NCBI RefSeq assembly: GCF_000365025.1
Contig: NZ_KB823013.1
Span: 186,001-250,000, forward strand
DNA length: 64,000 nt
Direction: 5' to 3'
DNA from: Robiginitomaculum antarcticum DSM 21748
GTDB taxonomy: Bacteria; Pseudomonadota; Alphaproteobacteria; Caulobacterales; Maricaulaceae
Below the pieces are notes generated by a model. That model saw only the letters and a list, made by a program, of their open reading frames with translations, ran no database searches and was not told the DNA's origin. This document shows, in pieces, positions 34,396-43,231 of the stretch; the first letter of the stretch is position 1; each line of letters starts with the position of its first letter. A program made the translations under genes and the position numbers.

Positions 34396-35435
34396 CAGAC
34401 TGTCTTAGTAATTTTGCTGAGATATTCAGGCATATCCGGGTCTAATCCCCGGCGGAAAGACAATGCATTTATGAAGCGATAAAAAGTCTGAATCGAAATA
34501 ATCGGTAAGAGTTCGGGCAGAGCGCTTTCAACGGTCGGGAGCCTTACGCTACCGTTATAACTCCGGCCCGTCGCAAATATATGCGACTCGCGGGAGATGA
34601 ATAGCTGGGCAACATCATCTATGCTGGACTGTGAATTATCGGACGTAGAGAAGATCATGACCGGAAACCCCTTATTAACAAGCGCCATAGGCCCGTGTTT
34701 TATCTCGGCCGCGCTAAAGGCTTCGGCATGTATGCCGCATGTTTCTTTAAATTTGAGCGCAGCCTCTTTGGCGATGCCCAGTCCAAATCCACGACTTATA
34801 ACAAATAAGGACTGGGTATTTTCCAGATCATTCACGGTTGTGTCCCAATTTATTTGAAACGCTTTCTTCAGTTTAACCGGCAAAGAATTAAGTCCTTCGC
34901 TCAATTTCGAAATTTTCCCCCACCGGGCAACTAGGTCCGCTATGGCAGAGAGCGTGCAAATAAAGGTCTTCGTGGCGGCCACGCTCTTCTCTTCTCCAGC
35001 ATGGATAGGGATGACCATATGGGACAGGGCGGCCAATGGTGATGCTTCGTTATTCACGATAGCGACAACATATGCGCCGCCGGACTTTGCGGCTTGTGCG
35101 GAGGCTAAAATATCCGGGCTTTCGCCTGATTGTGAAATAGCTAAAAATAAAACGCCGTCCAGCTTCTGTTTGACGGCATAAACAGAATTTAATGACGGCG
35201 CCGCAGGAAGAACGGGGATTCCTAATTGGGTTTCAATCAGATAGCGCGCATATACCCCGGCATGGGATGAACTCCCCCGTCCGCAGGTCATCACAAATTG
35301 CGGAGGGCTGCGCTGTAACTGCGAGGCAAGGCGGGACATATCGGGTTTATTGAGCATCAGTTGATCTCGAACCCTCATGTGAGCTTCACCGGCCTCTTTG
35401 AACATTTTGCTTTTATGCTCGGGCTTATTCGACAT
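34395..35435 (-). CDS. nagB-II: SIS-domain glucosamine-6-phosphate deaminase (NagB-II type)
   Basis: A 346-residue protein with two SIS domains, homologous to the isomerase half of GlmS but lacking the glutaminase domain. Signature segments are TCGRGSSSHAGVYARYLIE, FLAISQSGESPDILASA, and EEKSVAATKTFICTL, ending LDPDMPEYLSKITKTV. In nag clusters of Shewanella, Caulobacter and Xanthomonas such proteins replace NagB and convert GlcN-6-P to fructose-6-P plus ammonia. The gene is first of the leftward nagB-II-nagA pair. An AgaS-like role on galactosamine-6-P is the main alternative. Confidence 0.88.
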   Translation of the reverse strand: MSNKPEHKSKMFKEAGEAHMRVRDQLMLNKPDMSRLASQLQRSPPQFVMTCGRGSSSHAGVYARYLIETQLGIPVLPAAPSLNSVYAVKQKLDGVLFLAISQSGESPDILASAQAAKSGGAYVVAIVNNEASPLAALSHMVIPIHAGEEKSVAATKTFICTLSAIADLVARWGKISKLSEGLNSLPVKLKKAFQINWDTTVNDLENTQSLFVISRGFGLGIAKEAALKFKETCGIHAEAFSAAEIKHGPMALVNKGFPVMIFSTSDNSQSSIDDVAQLFISRESHIFATGRSYNGSVRLPTVESALPELLPIISIQTFYRFINALSFRRGLDPDMPEYLSKITKTV

Positions 35436-35630
35436 GACCTCGCCTTCTCATCACGACTACTAATAGTAATAGTAATAGTAATAGTAATACCAATATAATA
35501 CCACTATTGGCAAGTCTTTGTAATTCAATTATTTACGTTCAGCGATTGGCTGTGTATCTTAATACCAGTGCAGGCTTAATACTACGACTGCGGGATACGA
35601 ATCGGGCATATTTAGCGGCGGGGTCGGGTG
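35436..35630. promoter_or_regulatory. Divergent nag control region with TAATAG repeats and AATACCA boxes
   Basis: The gap between the leftward deaminase and the rightward kinase begins with four TAATAG copies and one TAATAC (35461-35490). AATACCA occurs at 35486-35492 and 35497-35503, 11 bp apart, with CCAATA-N9-TATTGG (35490-35510) overlapping, and again at 35561-35567. The 11-bp-phased pair recurs at 39676-39693 upstream of the Oar-like receptor. These are the best candidates for binding of the GntR regulator. Confidence 0.5.
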
Positions 35631-36494
35631 ATGTATTATTTAGGAATTGATGCGGGCGGTACAAAAACCAGGGCGCGCCTGATTAATGAATCCGGCGAGA
35701 TAATTGGTGAAGGTCTGTCAGGTCCCGGAAATGCCCGGCTTGGTGTTCCGTTGGTTTTTGCGTCGATATCAGCGGCTTACACGCAGGCTATTAAGGCCGC
35801 GGGGCTCTCAACAAAAGATATTGCTTCAATTCGGGCCGGATTTGGCGTGGCGGGTATCGGGCGGATTGGCGCTTTAGAACAATTGCATGCGCAGCCCTTT
35901 CCCTTTCATAAAACAACCATCGTCAATGATGCCAAAATTGCAAATATTGGAGCTCATTCCGGCGAAGACGGCGGGATCGTTATTATCGGAACCGGTAGCA
36001 TTGGTATTGCACGTTTGGACGGCAAAGACATACGCGCCGGAGGATATGGCTTTCCCATATCAGATGAAGGCAGCGGAGCATATATCGGACTCCAAGCGGT
36101 TCGCATAACGCTGCGCGCCTCAGATGGCCGTCTTGAACATTCCGATCTGACCCAAAAGATTTTCGATAAATTCGATCGTGATACACATGCAATTGTCAGC
36201 TGGATGGATCAAGCCACAGCTACAGAATATGCCACAATGGCACCGGATGTTGTGGATGCCGCAGAGTCCGGCGATTATCACGGCCGTTTGATTACAAGCC
36301 ATGCGGCGTGGCATATCGAAATAATTGTGCGCGGCTTATTTGGTTTGGGCGTCCCAAGAGTTGCCCTTCTCGGCGGGCTAGCCTCACGAATTGAGCCGTG
36401 GATGTCACCCGATATTCGTTTGAAACTTACCCAGCCTCAGGGCGATGCCTTAGACGGGGCGCTGTGGCTGGCCCGGCAATCTAATATAGATTAG
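35631..36494 (+). CDS. Amino-sugar kinase of the BadF/BadG family (GlcNAc/MurNAc kinase)
   Basis: A 287-residue ASKHA-fold kinase. Phosphate-1 motif GIDAGGTKTRARL, GFGVAGIGR, VNDAKIANIGAH, GTGSIGIARL and a C-terminal GGLASRIEPW are visible. Family members include GlcNAc kinases and clostridial MurK, which phosphorylates both MurNAc and GlcNAc. Because murQ is present and no MurP-type PTS, AnmK or AmgK is seen, this enzyme is a reasonable source of MurNAc-6-P; that is inference. A GTG lies directly before the ATG at 35631 and could serve as start. Confidence 0.85.
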   Translation: MYYLGIDAGGTKTRARLINESGEIIGEGLSGPGNARLGVPLVFASISAAYTQAIKAAGLSTKDIASIRAGFGVAGIGRIGALEQLHAQPFPFHKTTIVNDAKIANIGAHSGEDGGIVIIGTGSIGIARLDGKDIRAGGYGFPISDEGSGAYIGLQAVRITLRASDGRLEHSDLTQKIFDKFDRDTHAIVSWMDQATATEYATMAPDVVDAAESGDYHGRLITSHAAWHIEIIVRGLFGLGVPRVALLGGLASRIEPWMSPDIRLKLTQPQGDALDGALWLARQSNID

Positions 36495-36502
36495 GTAAAA
36501 AA

Positions 36503-36525
36503 AAACCGGCCCCGAGGGCCGGTTT
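36503..36525. terminator. Bidirectional terminator between the kinase and the Oar-like receptor
   Basis: CCGGCCC pairs with GGGCCGG around CGA, flanked by A-runs on the left and TTTT on the right. It lies 9 bases past the kinase stop and 21 bases past the receptor stop, serving both convergent genes. Confidence 0.88.
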
Positions 36526-36545
36526 TGAAAAATTTCATTTTTAAA

Positions 36546-39530
36546 CTAGAAAGAAGCCTTGACTGCAAGCCGCAAACGACGCGGATTAAAGGCGCTAAGC
36601 GGCTGCCCGTATAGCGAGGAATTGAACCGCGGCTGAATGTTATATCCGGTCTGCTTGTTAAAGACGTTGAACAAGTCAGCACGGAATTGAACATTATATC
36701 CATTCAACACTTCGAAGTTCTGCGTATAGTTCATATCCAGTTGATAATGGGCATCACTGCGGTTGGAACCAGCAGGCTCGGCAAACCGGATCGTTGTGCT
36801 TCTGCTTGAATTGTTTGAAGATCCAGGCCGTATTACGCCGAGGTAGGGGTTAAAGTCCCATGTTTCCCAAGGCTTACCGGACTGATAAATCGCAAATCCA
36901 CCGATTTGAGCATCCCAAGGGAGCTCATAAACGCCGTATACTTTGAACTGATGCGGTCGGTCTCCAGACAGCGTGCCGTCTTTCATATCCCAAACCTGAC
37001 GTCCGGCACCATCGGCAATATTGGATGACCCAATAAAGATGTTTTGGTCATTATTGCCCGTTGTGTTGTCTTGGTCAAAGTTACCGCGATATTGTGACCA
37101 CACATAAGACCCGGTGATAAGGAAGTTATCTGTACGGTAATCGGCCTCAAAGCCCAGCTCGTTATACTCCGTGTAAGCGTTATCCAACGTCGCAACGACA
37201 TAAGACGAGCCGCTACCTATTTGCGCGCGTTGCGCATCCAGGTCTGGAATGTAGAGACCCAAGGCCTGAATATCGGCCGGCGCGCCACCATTGCCCAGCG
37301 CATTGTCTTGATATAGACGGGCATTGTTTGGTGTATCTTCCCAGAAGTTACCAGCTTCGCGATAGCGATAGTGGACACGGACGCCCAGCTCATCAGAAAC
37401 CTGTTTGTTCGCACCCAAGAGATACTCATCCACAAAGCGCGGATCCATATCTGGTACGAATAGCTTACCTGATGAACTTCCGATTGGGTTATCCGCGATG
37501 AAATTACCATTAATGTCAAAATCCCATTCTGTACGACGACCCAGAATATTCCGATCCCAAGATGCCGCGCGAGCTAGAGAGGATGCGGACGGATTATAAC
37601 GCGCATAATTGGCGTAAAGTTCAGTCGTGTCATTATACTCATAATTCACGCCCAAACGCGGTTGGATCATCTTACTCCATTCGGTTTCATACATTTTATA
37701 TTTCGTGCCCGGTGAAAGGGCATAACCGGAAAGGGTAGATGAGTCTTCTCTTAAGCCCTGGCCGAACAGGGTATCATTGCTAAACAAAATACCAACATTG
37801 AATGTCCAAGGACCCGTCTCTATAGTGTCGTTGATCTCAAAACTTTGGAGCTCAGAAGACGAGCGCAGCACTTGCCCGACCCCAGCTGCAACCGGTTGAG
37901 TGAAGGTTGCACGGTAATGGATTGGCGTGCCTGAAGTCGGATCCGTTGCAACCCCACCGATGAAGTCGATCGATCCGAAACCATTAGAAGACCGTGATAG
38001 GACTTCTTCGATTTCCATGAACTGATACCCCAAGTGGATTTCGTGGCTTGCCGCCCCAAGTGTAAACACCCGGTTATAATTGGCTTCAAAACTTGTCCGG
38101 TAGAAATCTTGCTCATTGATTGTTGTACCGGCACCAATACCGATGCCTTCTTGACCGTAGAGTGCAATTACCGGAGCGGCAGCAGCGTTAAAGGCTAAAT
38201 CATCAGGGGTCGTCCCCGTCCGCAATGTCGGCACACGGAAAAAGCCCTGAGTATCAAGACCTAAAACGTCAAGACTTTGCCCTGTTGTCGGCGTAAAGCC
38301 AATTATAGTGTCAGGGCGGCTTGATGTCTGTAGATCAAAATCCGTGAATTTAAAGCTCGCATTGCTGACATCATCAATAATCCAGGATCCTTCGATAATG
38401 GCAATATCCTGCTGGGCATCACTTCCCTCAGATGTAGATACGCGATCCAATGCCCCAATACTGGCGTTCGTAACCTCACGATCAGATGTCCGGTAGCTCG
38501 CATCAAATGTGAGGTTTGATGCTGGAGAGAATGTCAGCTTACCAAAATACTCATCGCGCGTACTTTCGTAATCCGGAACATTTCCGAGCGCGTTCGTACC
38601 GTTTTCACGTGTCACTTCCGGACGATAATAAGACCCGTAGAAGTAGAGGCGATCTCTGATGACTGGACCGCCAATATTTGCTGTAAGCCAGCTACGATCC
38701 TCGTCAAAGCTAGTAAGTGTCTGGTTGTCACGATCGGCGGTCATTCCAGAGGTCTGAATTTTATATTGGATCTCGCCAGTGAATTCGTTTGTACCGCGCT
38801 TAGAGATTGTATTGATTGTAAAGCCGCCGGAACGGTTAAAGCCAATCGCAGTCGCGCCGCCTCTGACGACCGAGACTTGATCAATATCATGGGTGGAAGG
38901 CTCAGCCGACAAATTACCGAATAAAGGCAGGGACACATCCACCCCGTCGAACTGATAAGTGTTGTCCTGCCCGCTACCGCCTGCGCTTGGCCCGCGGACC
39001 TGATCCTCAGAATACTGAACACCGGGGATCAGCTTTTGCAAATCGCGATATTCCTGACCGACAGGCACACCTTCAATAATTTGATTGGAAATGGAGTTTT
39101 TAAGAGACGCGCTTGCCGTATCGATTTCAATTTTCTGGCCAATGACAATAATTTCGTCGCCGCCACCCAGAGTGATATCAATATCCCGGCGCTGTTGCAG
39201 CAAAACCATGGTGGAGCGGCGCGTTACATTACCGTCGCCATCGCGGAAGGTTATTTCGTACTCGCCCGGCGGGAGGAGCGGTAATTGATACCGGCCATTC
39301 GCGTCTGTGACGGTCGTCCGGGCCTGCGGCAAGACCGGGCTACTGGCTTCAATGGTAACGCCCGAGGCGATAGAGCCGTCAGCCTGCGTCACCGTGCCGA
39401 CAACTGAACCGGCCTGCTGCGCATAGGCTGTCGTGGCCATGCTCCCCACCGTCGTGGCAAAAACCATGCCTGTAAGAAGCCGGTTATATTTGAAAAAAAA
39501 CTGAAGTGATTTCCGTGAACTCTTAGACAT
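36546..39530 (-). CDS. Oar-like TonB-dependent receptor with carboxypeptidase-regulatory domain
   Basis: A 994-residue outer-membrane receptor. After a signal peptide ending near AYA|QQ comes a carboxypeptidase-regulatory-like beta-sandwich (GSVVGTVTQADGSIASGVTI, then LPPGEYEITFRDG), a plug domain with DEIIVIGQ, YQFDGVDVSLPL and SVVRGGATAIGFNRSGG, and a barrel ending LRLAVKASF. Such Oar-type receptors take up larger substrates or support protein export. GGGAGGA sits before the start. Lying between the kinase and the amidase operon, it is the likely entry port for muropeptides or GlcNAc-MurNAc saccharides, although this is inferred from position only. Confidence 0.92.
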   Translation of the reverse strand: MSKSSRKSLQFFFKYNRLLTGMVFATTVGSMATTAYAQQAGSVVGTVTQADGSIASGVTIEASSPVLPQARTTVTDANGRYQLPLLPPGEYEITFRDGDGNVTRRSTMVLLQQRRDIDITLGGGDEIIVIGQKIEIDTASASLKNSISNQIIEGVPVGQEYRDLQKLIPGVQYSEDQVRGPSAGGSGQDNTYQFDGVDVSLPLFGNLSAEPSTHDIDQVSVVRGGATAIGFNRSGGFTINTISKRGTNEFTGEIQYKIQTSGMTADRDNQTLTSFDEDRSWLTANIGGPVIRDRLYFYGSYYRPEVTRENGTNALGNVPDYESTRDEYFGKLTFSPASNLTFDASYRTSDREVTNASIGALDRVSTSEGSDAQQDIAIIEGSWIIDDVSNASFKFTDFDLQTSSRPDTIIGFTPTTGQSLDVLGLDTQGFFRVPTLRTGTTPDDLAFNAAAAPVIALYGQEGIGIGAGTTINEQDFYRTSFEANYNRVFTLGAASHEIHLGYQFMEIEEVLSRSSNGFGSIDFIGGVATDPTSGTPIHYRATFTQPVAAGVGQVLRSSSELQSFEINDTIETGPWTFNVGILFSNDTLFGQGLREDSSTLSGYALSPGTKYKMYETEWSKMIQPRLGVNYEYNDTTELYANYARYNPSASSLARAASWDRNILGRRTEWDFDINGNFIADNPIGSSSGKLFVPDMDPRFVDEYLLGANKQVSDELGVRVHYRYREAGNFWEDTPNNARLYQDNALGNGGAPADIQALGLYIPDLDAQRAQIGSGSSYVVATLDNAYTEYNELGFEADYRTDNFLITGSYVWSQYRGNFDQDNTTGNNDQNIFIGSSNIADGAGRQVWDMKDGTLSGDRPHQFKVYGVYELPWDAQIGGFAIYQSGKPWETWDFNPYLGVIRPGSSNNSSRSTTIRFAEPAGSNRSDAHYQLDMNYTQNFEVLNGYNVQFRADLFNVFNKQTGYNIQPRFNSSLYGQPLSAFNPRRLRLAVKASF

Positions 39531-39804
39531 TGCTGTCCTCCCCTATCAATACAAACGCCGCAGCCATAAGCGGAATTAATAGAATGATAAGGTCAAAATT
39601 AATTGAAAGTCAAATACCAATTCGTCATTACTTATCGTTTAACGGTAAATATGCCTTAATTATTCCAATTTATATAATACCATTCTACTACCAATTTCTG
39701 CTTTCCATTTGCACTCAATTCGTAGTAACGAGAGCTTATTCAGGGTTGGAATAGTCATATCTGCCACATTAGCATGGCGATCGCCCGTATTATGAGATGA
39801 AAAA
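39531..39804. promoter_or_regulatory. Divergent control region of the Oar-like receptor and amidase operon
   Basis: This gap carries AATACCA at 39613-39619 and 39676-39682, plus ACTACCA at 39687-39693; the last two are 11 bp apart exactly like the pair in the nag control region. TTATCGTTTAAC at 39632-39643 is identical to the complement at 11008-11019. The region must hold the receptor promoter and the promoter of the rightward peptide-degradation operon. Confidence 0.45.
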
Positions 39805-40803
39805 ATGCCAAGCCAAATGCAGTATTTACGGTCTTTCACTATAGTAAGTAGGGTTCGCATAGGGATTGCAGTACTCTTGCTACCCTTTTTAGCGGCCTGC
39901 AGCACAACACGAAGTGTACCTTCCGAAAACTTCAATGAGCGGAAAGACTCAATCAGTATTCTTGTCATTCACCACACGTCGTCAAATTTTGAGGACTCTC
40001 TCAACATTCTCACAAAACCCTCATCCAACTCTGTGAGCTCGCACTATCTGGTTCCGGATCCTAGCGATAGCACCTATGCAGACGATACAATACGCGTTTA
40101 TAAATTGGTGGATGAATCAAAACGCGCTTGGCATGCGGGTCGCAGTTACTGGGCCGGAAAGAGTTCCCTTAATGATAGCTCTATAGGCATTGAAGTCGTG
40201 AACCAGACCTATTGTGTCAAACCTGATGCTCCGGCCATGGATAAAGGCGATACAGCTTTGAGTGTGCGGTCCGTCAAGCGGTTCTGTTTCTATCCGGACT
40301 TTCCGGAATCACAGCTTCTCGTTCTAACGGGCCTTATTGACAATATTATAAAACGGAACCCGCAAATTACGCCCGTCAATATCGTTGGGCATTCAGACAT
40401 TGCGCCGGACCGGAAAATCGATCCCGGTCCGCGCTTCCCTTGGCAGCGGCTTTACAAACTCGGCTATGGGGCATGGTTTGATGATGAGACTGCTGTCAAA
40501 TATTGGAATAGATTTATCGAAAGCCCGGTCCCCATATCCAATGTTCAAGCGGCGCTAAACGCCTATGGGTATAAGGTCGAGGTAACCGGACTTCATGACA
40601 CGCAAACCCGAAATGCTTTGCAAGCCTTTCAATTGCACTTCCGGCCATCAGAAATCACCGGGGATCCGTCAATCGAAAGCACCGCAATTCTATATGCCCT
40701 TATCGAAAAATACCGACCGGAGAGGCTTGAAGAGCTTCTGCTCTATCCACAAGGCATTCCGCAGGCGGTGGCGATGTTGGGACTTCCGCCACAGAATAAT
40801 TAA
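39805..40803 (+). CDS. N-acetylmuramoyl-L-alanine amidase (AmiD-like), lipoprotein
   Basis: A 332-residue zinc amidase that splits MurNAc from the L-Ala of stem peptides. A lipobox FLAAC ends the leader. The Amidase_2 domain (about residues 50-215) has zinc-site candidates His56/His57 in VIHHTSS, His196 in GHSDIAPDRK and Asp206 in DPGPRFPW, plus SSHYLVP and SIGIEVVNQ. A C-terminal peptidoglycan-binding domain follows (ISNVQAALNAYGYKVEVTG, then TRNALQAFQLHF). AmiD of E. coli has the same plan and acts on anhydro-muropeptides in the outer membrane. The dipeptidase gene follows after 10 bases. Confidence 0.93.
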   Translation: MPSQMQYLRSFTIVSRVRIGIAVLLLPFLAACSTTRSVPSENFNERKDSISILVIHHTSSNFEDSLNILTKPSSNSVSSHYLVPDPSDSTYADDTIRVYKLVDESKRAWHAGRSYWAGKSSLNDSSIGIEVVNQTYCVKPDAPAMDKGDTALSVRSVKRFCFYPDFPESQLLVLTGLIDNIIKRNPQITPVNIVGHSDIAPDRKIDPGPRFPWQRLYKLGYGAWFDDETAVKYWNRFIESPVPISNVQAALNAYGYKVEVTGLHDTQTRNALQAFQLHFRPSEITGDPSIESTAILYALIEKYRPERLEELLLYPQGIPQAVAMLGLPPQNN

Positions 40804-40813
40804 GGACGGCATT

Positions 40814-42064
40814 ATGTTGGCTTTTAAGCAAATACTCGCTGTGGCCTTAACCGGATTGGCCTGCGCGGCCTGCGGGATAGACACAGAGACAAAGACAGAG
40901 ACAGAACGGCCCAGCGTGAATGACGCGCCTGTCATTCACGATAAAGCCCTTGTTCTGGATAGCCATATCGATCTCGAACTTGATCTCATAGCTGATGATA
41001 TGGATCCGTGGTCAAGCGGAGAAAGCCGCGCGAATATACAGAAAATGCAAGCCGGCGGCATGGATGGCGCCTTTCTGATTGTATTTTCACCTCAAGGTGA
41101 GGATACACCTGCGGGAATTGCCACGGCATCGCAAGTCGCCGAAACGCGGTTTGACGCCATATCGCGGCTGACAGAAAAACATGCCGGCGAGATCGAACTA
41201 GCCTTAACCGCCGCAGACGCCCGGCGCATTCACACTTCCGGAAAACGTATAGCCTTAATCGGCGTCGAAAATGCCTTTCCATTTGGTCATTCCACGGCGG
41301 ATGTGGAGACATGGGCCGCGCGCGGCGTGCGCTATGTCGGCATCACTCATGTCGGTCATAACCAGTTCGCGGATAGCTCCAATCCGAGCTATAGCCGGGG
41401 CGAAAAAGACGCCCTGCATGGCGGTCTATCCCCGCTTGGCGAAGAGCTTGTTACCACATTAAATGAGGCTGGCATCATTGTGGATGTATCCCATGCTTCT
41501 AAGGCGGCATCCCTCCAAGCAATGGAGCGCTCAAAGGTGCCCGTCATCGCGTCGCATTCCGGTGTGACAGGCGTATCGAACAATCTGCGCAATTTGGATG
41601 ATGAACAATTATTGGCGCTAAAGAATAATGGCGGCGTCATACATATTGTCGCTTACGGCCCATATCTGAAAGATAAAACCCCGGAGCAAATGGCCTTTGA
41701 GACTAAAATTCGCAAAGAAATGGGTCTCGAAGATGATTTTGCATTCATGGCCATGAACGCAGAAACCGAAGACGCATTTGATAAAAAAATGGCTCCGGCA
41801 AAGGCCCTCTCAACACCGGCCAATGTCAACGATCTCATAAATCATATTGATTATGTCGTGGCGACAATCGGTATCGACCATGTCGGGATCGCGTCCGATT
41901 TTGATGGCGGCGGCCGGATTGAAGGCTGGATGGACGCTTCGGAAACACTCAATGTCACCAAAGCACTGATCGCGCGCGGCTATTCTGAAGACGACATTAA
42001 GAAGATCTGGAGTGGAAACTTACTTCGTGTTCTTGAGAACGTCCAGGCTTACGCAAATCCATGA
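40814..42064 (+). CDS. M19 membrane dipeptidase (renal dipeptidase family), lipoprotein
   Basis: A 416-residue zinc dipeptidase. Lipobox CAAC (near residue 20) shows membrane anchoring. The first metal pair is HID at residues 51-53; the bridging Glu is in LIGVENAFPFG; further ligands lie in YVGITHVGHNQFADS and VPVIASHSGVTG; DHVGIASDFDGGG closes the barrel. M19 enzymes cleave dipeptides, including L-D or D-amino-acid-containing ones such as L-Ala-D-Glu or D-Ala-D-Ala. The start at 40814 is preferred because upstream in-frame codons lie within the amidase gene. Its stop overlaps the DUF819 start. Confidence 0.92.
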   Translation: MLAFKQILAVALTGLACAACGIDTETKTETERPSVNDAPVIHDKALVLDSHIDLELDLIADDMDPWSSGESRANIQKMQAGGMDGAFLIVFSPQGEDTPAGIATASQVAETRFDAISRLTEKHAGEIELALTAADARRIHTSGKRIALIGVENAFPFGHSTADVETWAARGVRYVGITHVGHNQFADSSNPSYSRGEKDALHGGLSPLGEELVTTLNEAGIIVDVSHASKAASLQAMERSKVPVIASHSGVTGVSNNLRNLDDEQLLALKNNGGVIHIVAYGPYLKDKTPEQMAFETKIRKEMGLEDDFAFMAMNAETEDAFDKKMAPAKALSTPANVNDLINHIDYVVATIGIDHVGIASDFDGGGRIEGWMDASETLNVTKALIARGYSEDDIKKIWSGNLLRVLENVQAYANP

Positions 42065-43224
42065 TAACATCCGGTTTTAGTTATCTCGCCATATTGTTTT
42101 TTATAAGCGGCATAATTGCAGCCCTTGAAGGCACAGGAAAATACCGGCTTTTCAAAATTCTTCCCGGCATTGTCATTCTCTATTTCGCCGTCATGCTGCT
42201 CTCGACATTCGGGCTGTGGAGTAAAACAGAAAGCGTCAACACAGCCTATAGTGCGGTCAAGGGTAATCTGTTGCCTGCCATGATTTTCCTCCTGCTGCTT
42301 AAAGGAGACATTCGGCAGATTGCCGCTTTAGGTCCGAAAATGATCCTCGCCTTTGTCACCGCCAGCATCAGTATTGGCATAGGCTTCGTTATCACATTTT
42401 TGATTTTAAAGTCCTGGCTTCCGGATACGGCCTGGATGACCTTTTCCGCGCTCAGCGGAAGCTGGATGGGCGGAACGGGGAATATGGTCGCGGTTCAGGG
42501 CGCGCTCGGCATTCCCGACTCCAGCATGGGCTACACCCTCCTGATGGATTCAATTGATTACGCCATCTGGGTCATGTTGCTGTTGGCCTTCGTGCCGCTC
42601 GCCCCGAAGTTTAACGCTTGGACCAAAAGCAACACCCAACTCATTGATGATATCAGTGCCAAAATAGAGGCCAATGCCAAAAACCCGAACGGTAAAATTG
42701 ATATGGGATCGCTGGCCTTTCTGATCGGCGCGGGACTGGCGGCTGCCGCGCTCGCACAATATTTGGCCGGATTTTTGCCTGTATCGGACTTCTTTTCAAA
42801 AACCACATGGACTGTTCTGATTGTAACGGCCATGGGCATTGCCGGAGCCATGACGCGCCTCGGCGGCGTGCCGGGGTCGGCAGAGCTGGGCAATGTCCTG
42901 CTTTACGGAATTGTCGCTCTGATCGCCTCGCGGGCTAATTTCGCCGAGCTAACCCAAGCGCCGCTTTTCATCACAGCTGGGTTTATCATTCTCGGCATTC
43001 ATGGCTTCATCATGATCTTAGCCGCTAAACTCTTCCGGCTGGATTTATTCTCCTGCGGTGTGGCCTCACTGGCCAATATAGGCGGGGTCGCATCTGCGCC
43101 CATATTGGCGGCCGCTTATTCACGCGCGCTCATCCCGATTGGGGTTCTGATGGCTATGCTGGGCTACATCATCGGCACGGGCGGCGGGCTGCTGGTTGGC
43201 AAAATCCTATCTTCAATGTTATGA
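42061..43224 (+). CDS. DUF819 (YjcL-like) membrane protein, candidate permease
   Basis: A 387-residue protein with about ten to eleven membrane helices in two halves. Conserved parts are SGSWMGGTGNMVAVQGALGIPDSSMG in the first half and FSCGVASLANIGGVASAPILAAAYSR in the second, which match DUF819. The repeat of Gly/Asn/Ala-rich re-entrant-like segments resembles secondary transporters, but no DUF819 substrate is firmly known to me. It is translated in coupled fashion with the dipeptidase (ATGA) and stands 7 bases before the NlpC/P60 gene, so uptake of murein-derived amino acids or peptides is a sensible hypothesis. Confidence 0.85.
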   Translation: MITSGFSYLAILFFISGIIAALEGTGKYRLFKILPGIVILYFAVMLLSTFGLWSKTESVNTAYSAVKGNLLPAMIFLLLLKGDIRQIAALGPKMILAFVTASISIGIGFVITFLILKSWLPDTAWMTFSALSGSWMGGTGNMVAVQGALGIPDSSMGYTLLMDSIDYAIWVMLLLAFVPLAPKFNAWTKSNTQLIDDISAKIEANAKNPNGKIDMGSLAFLIGAGLAAAALAQYLAGFLPVSDFFSKTTWTVLIVTAMGIAGAMTRLGGVPGSAELGNVLLYGIVALIASRANFAELTQAPLFITAGFIILGIHGFIMILAAKLFRLDLFSCGVASLANIGGVASAPILAAAYSRALIPIGVLMAMLGYIIGTGGGLLVGKILSSML

Positions 43225-43231
43225 GGTAAAG

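Noticed and set aside
35461-35490. TAATAG repeats considered as iterons of a replication origin
   Set aside because: Units are only 6 bp, with no DnaA boxes, rep gene or origin neighbours; a promoter microsatellite fits better.
40595-40813. In-frame upstream extension of the M19 dipeptidase
   Set aside because: It lies within the amidase gene, is basic and unlike a leader, and the ATG at 40814 gives a proper lipoprotein signal.
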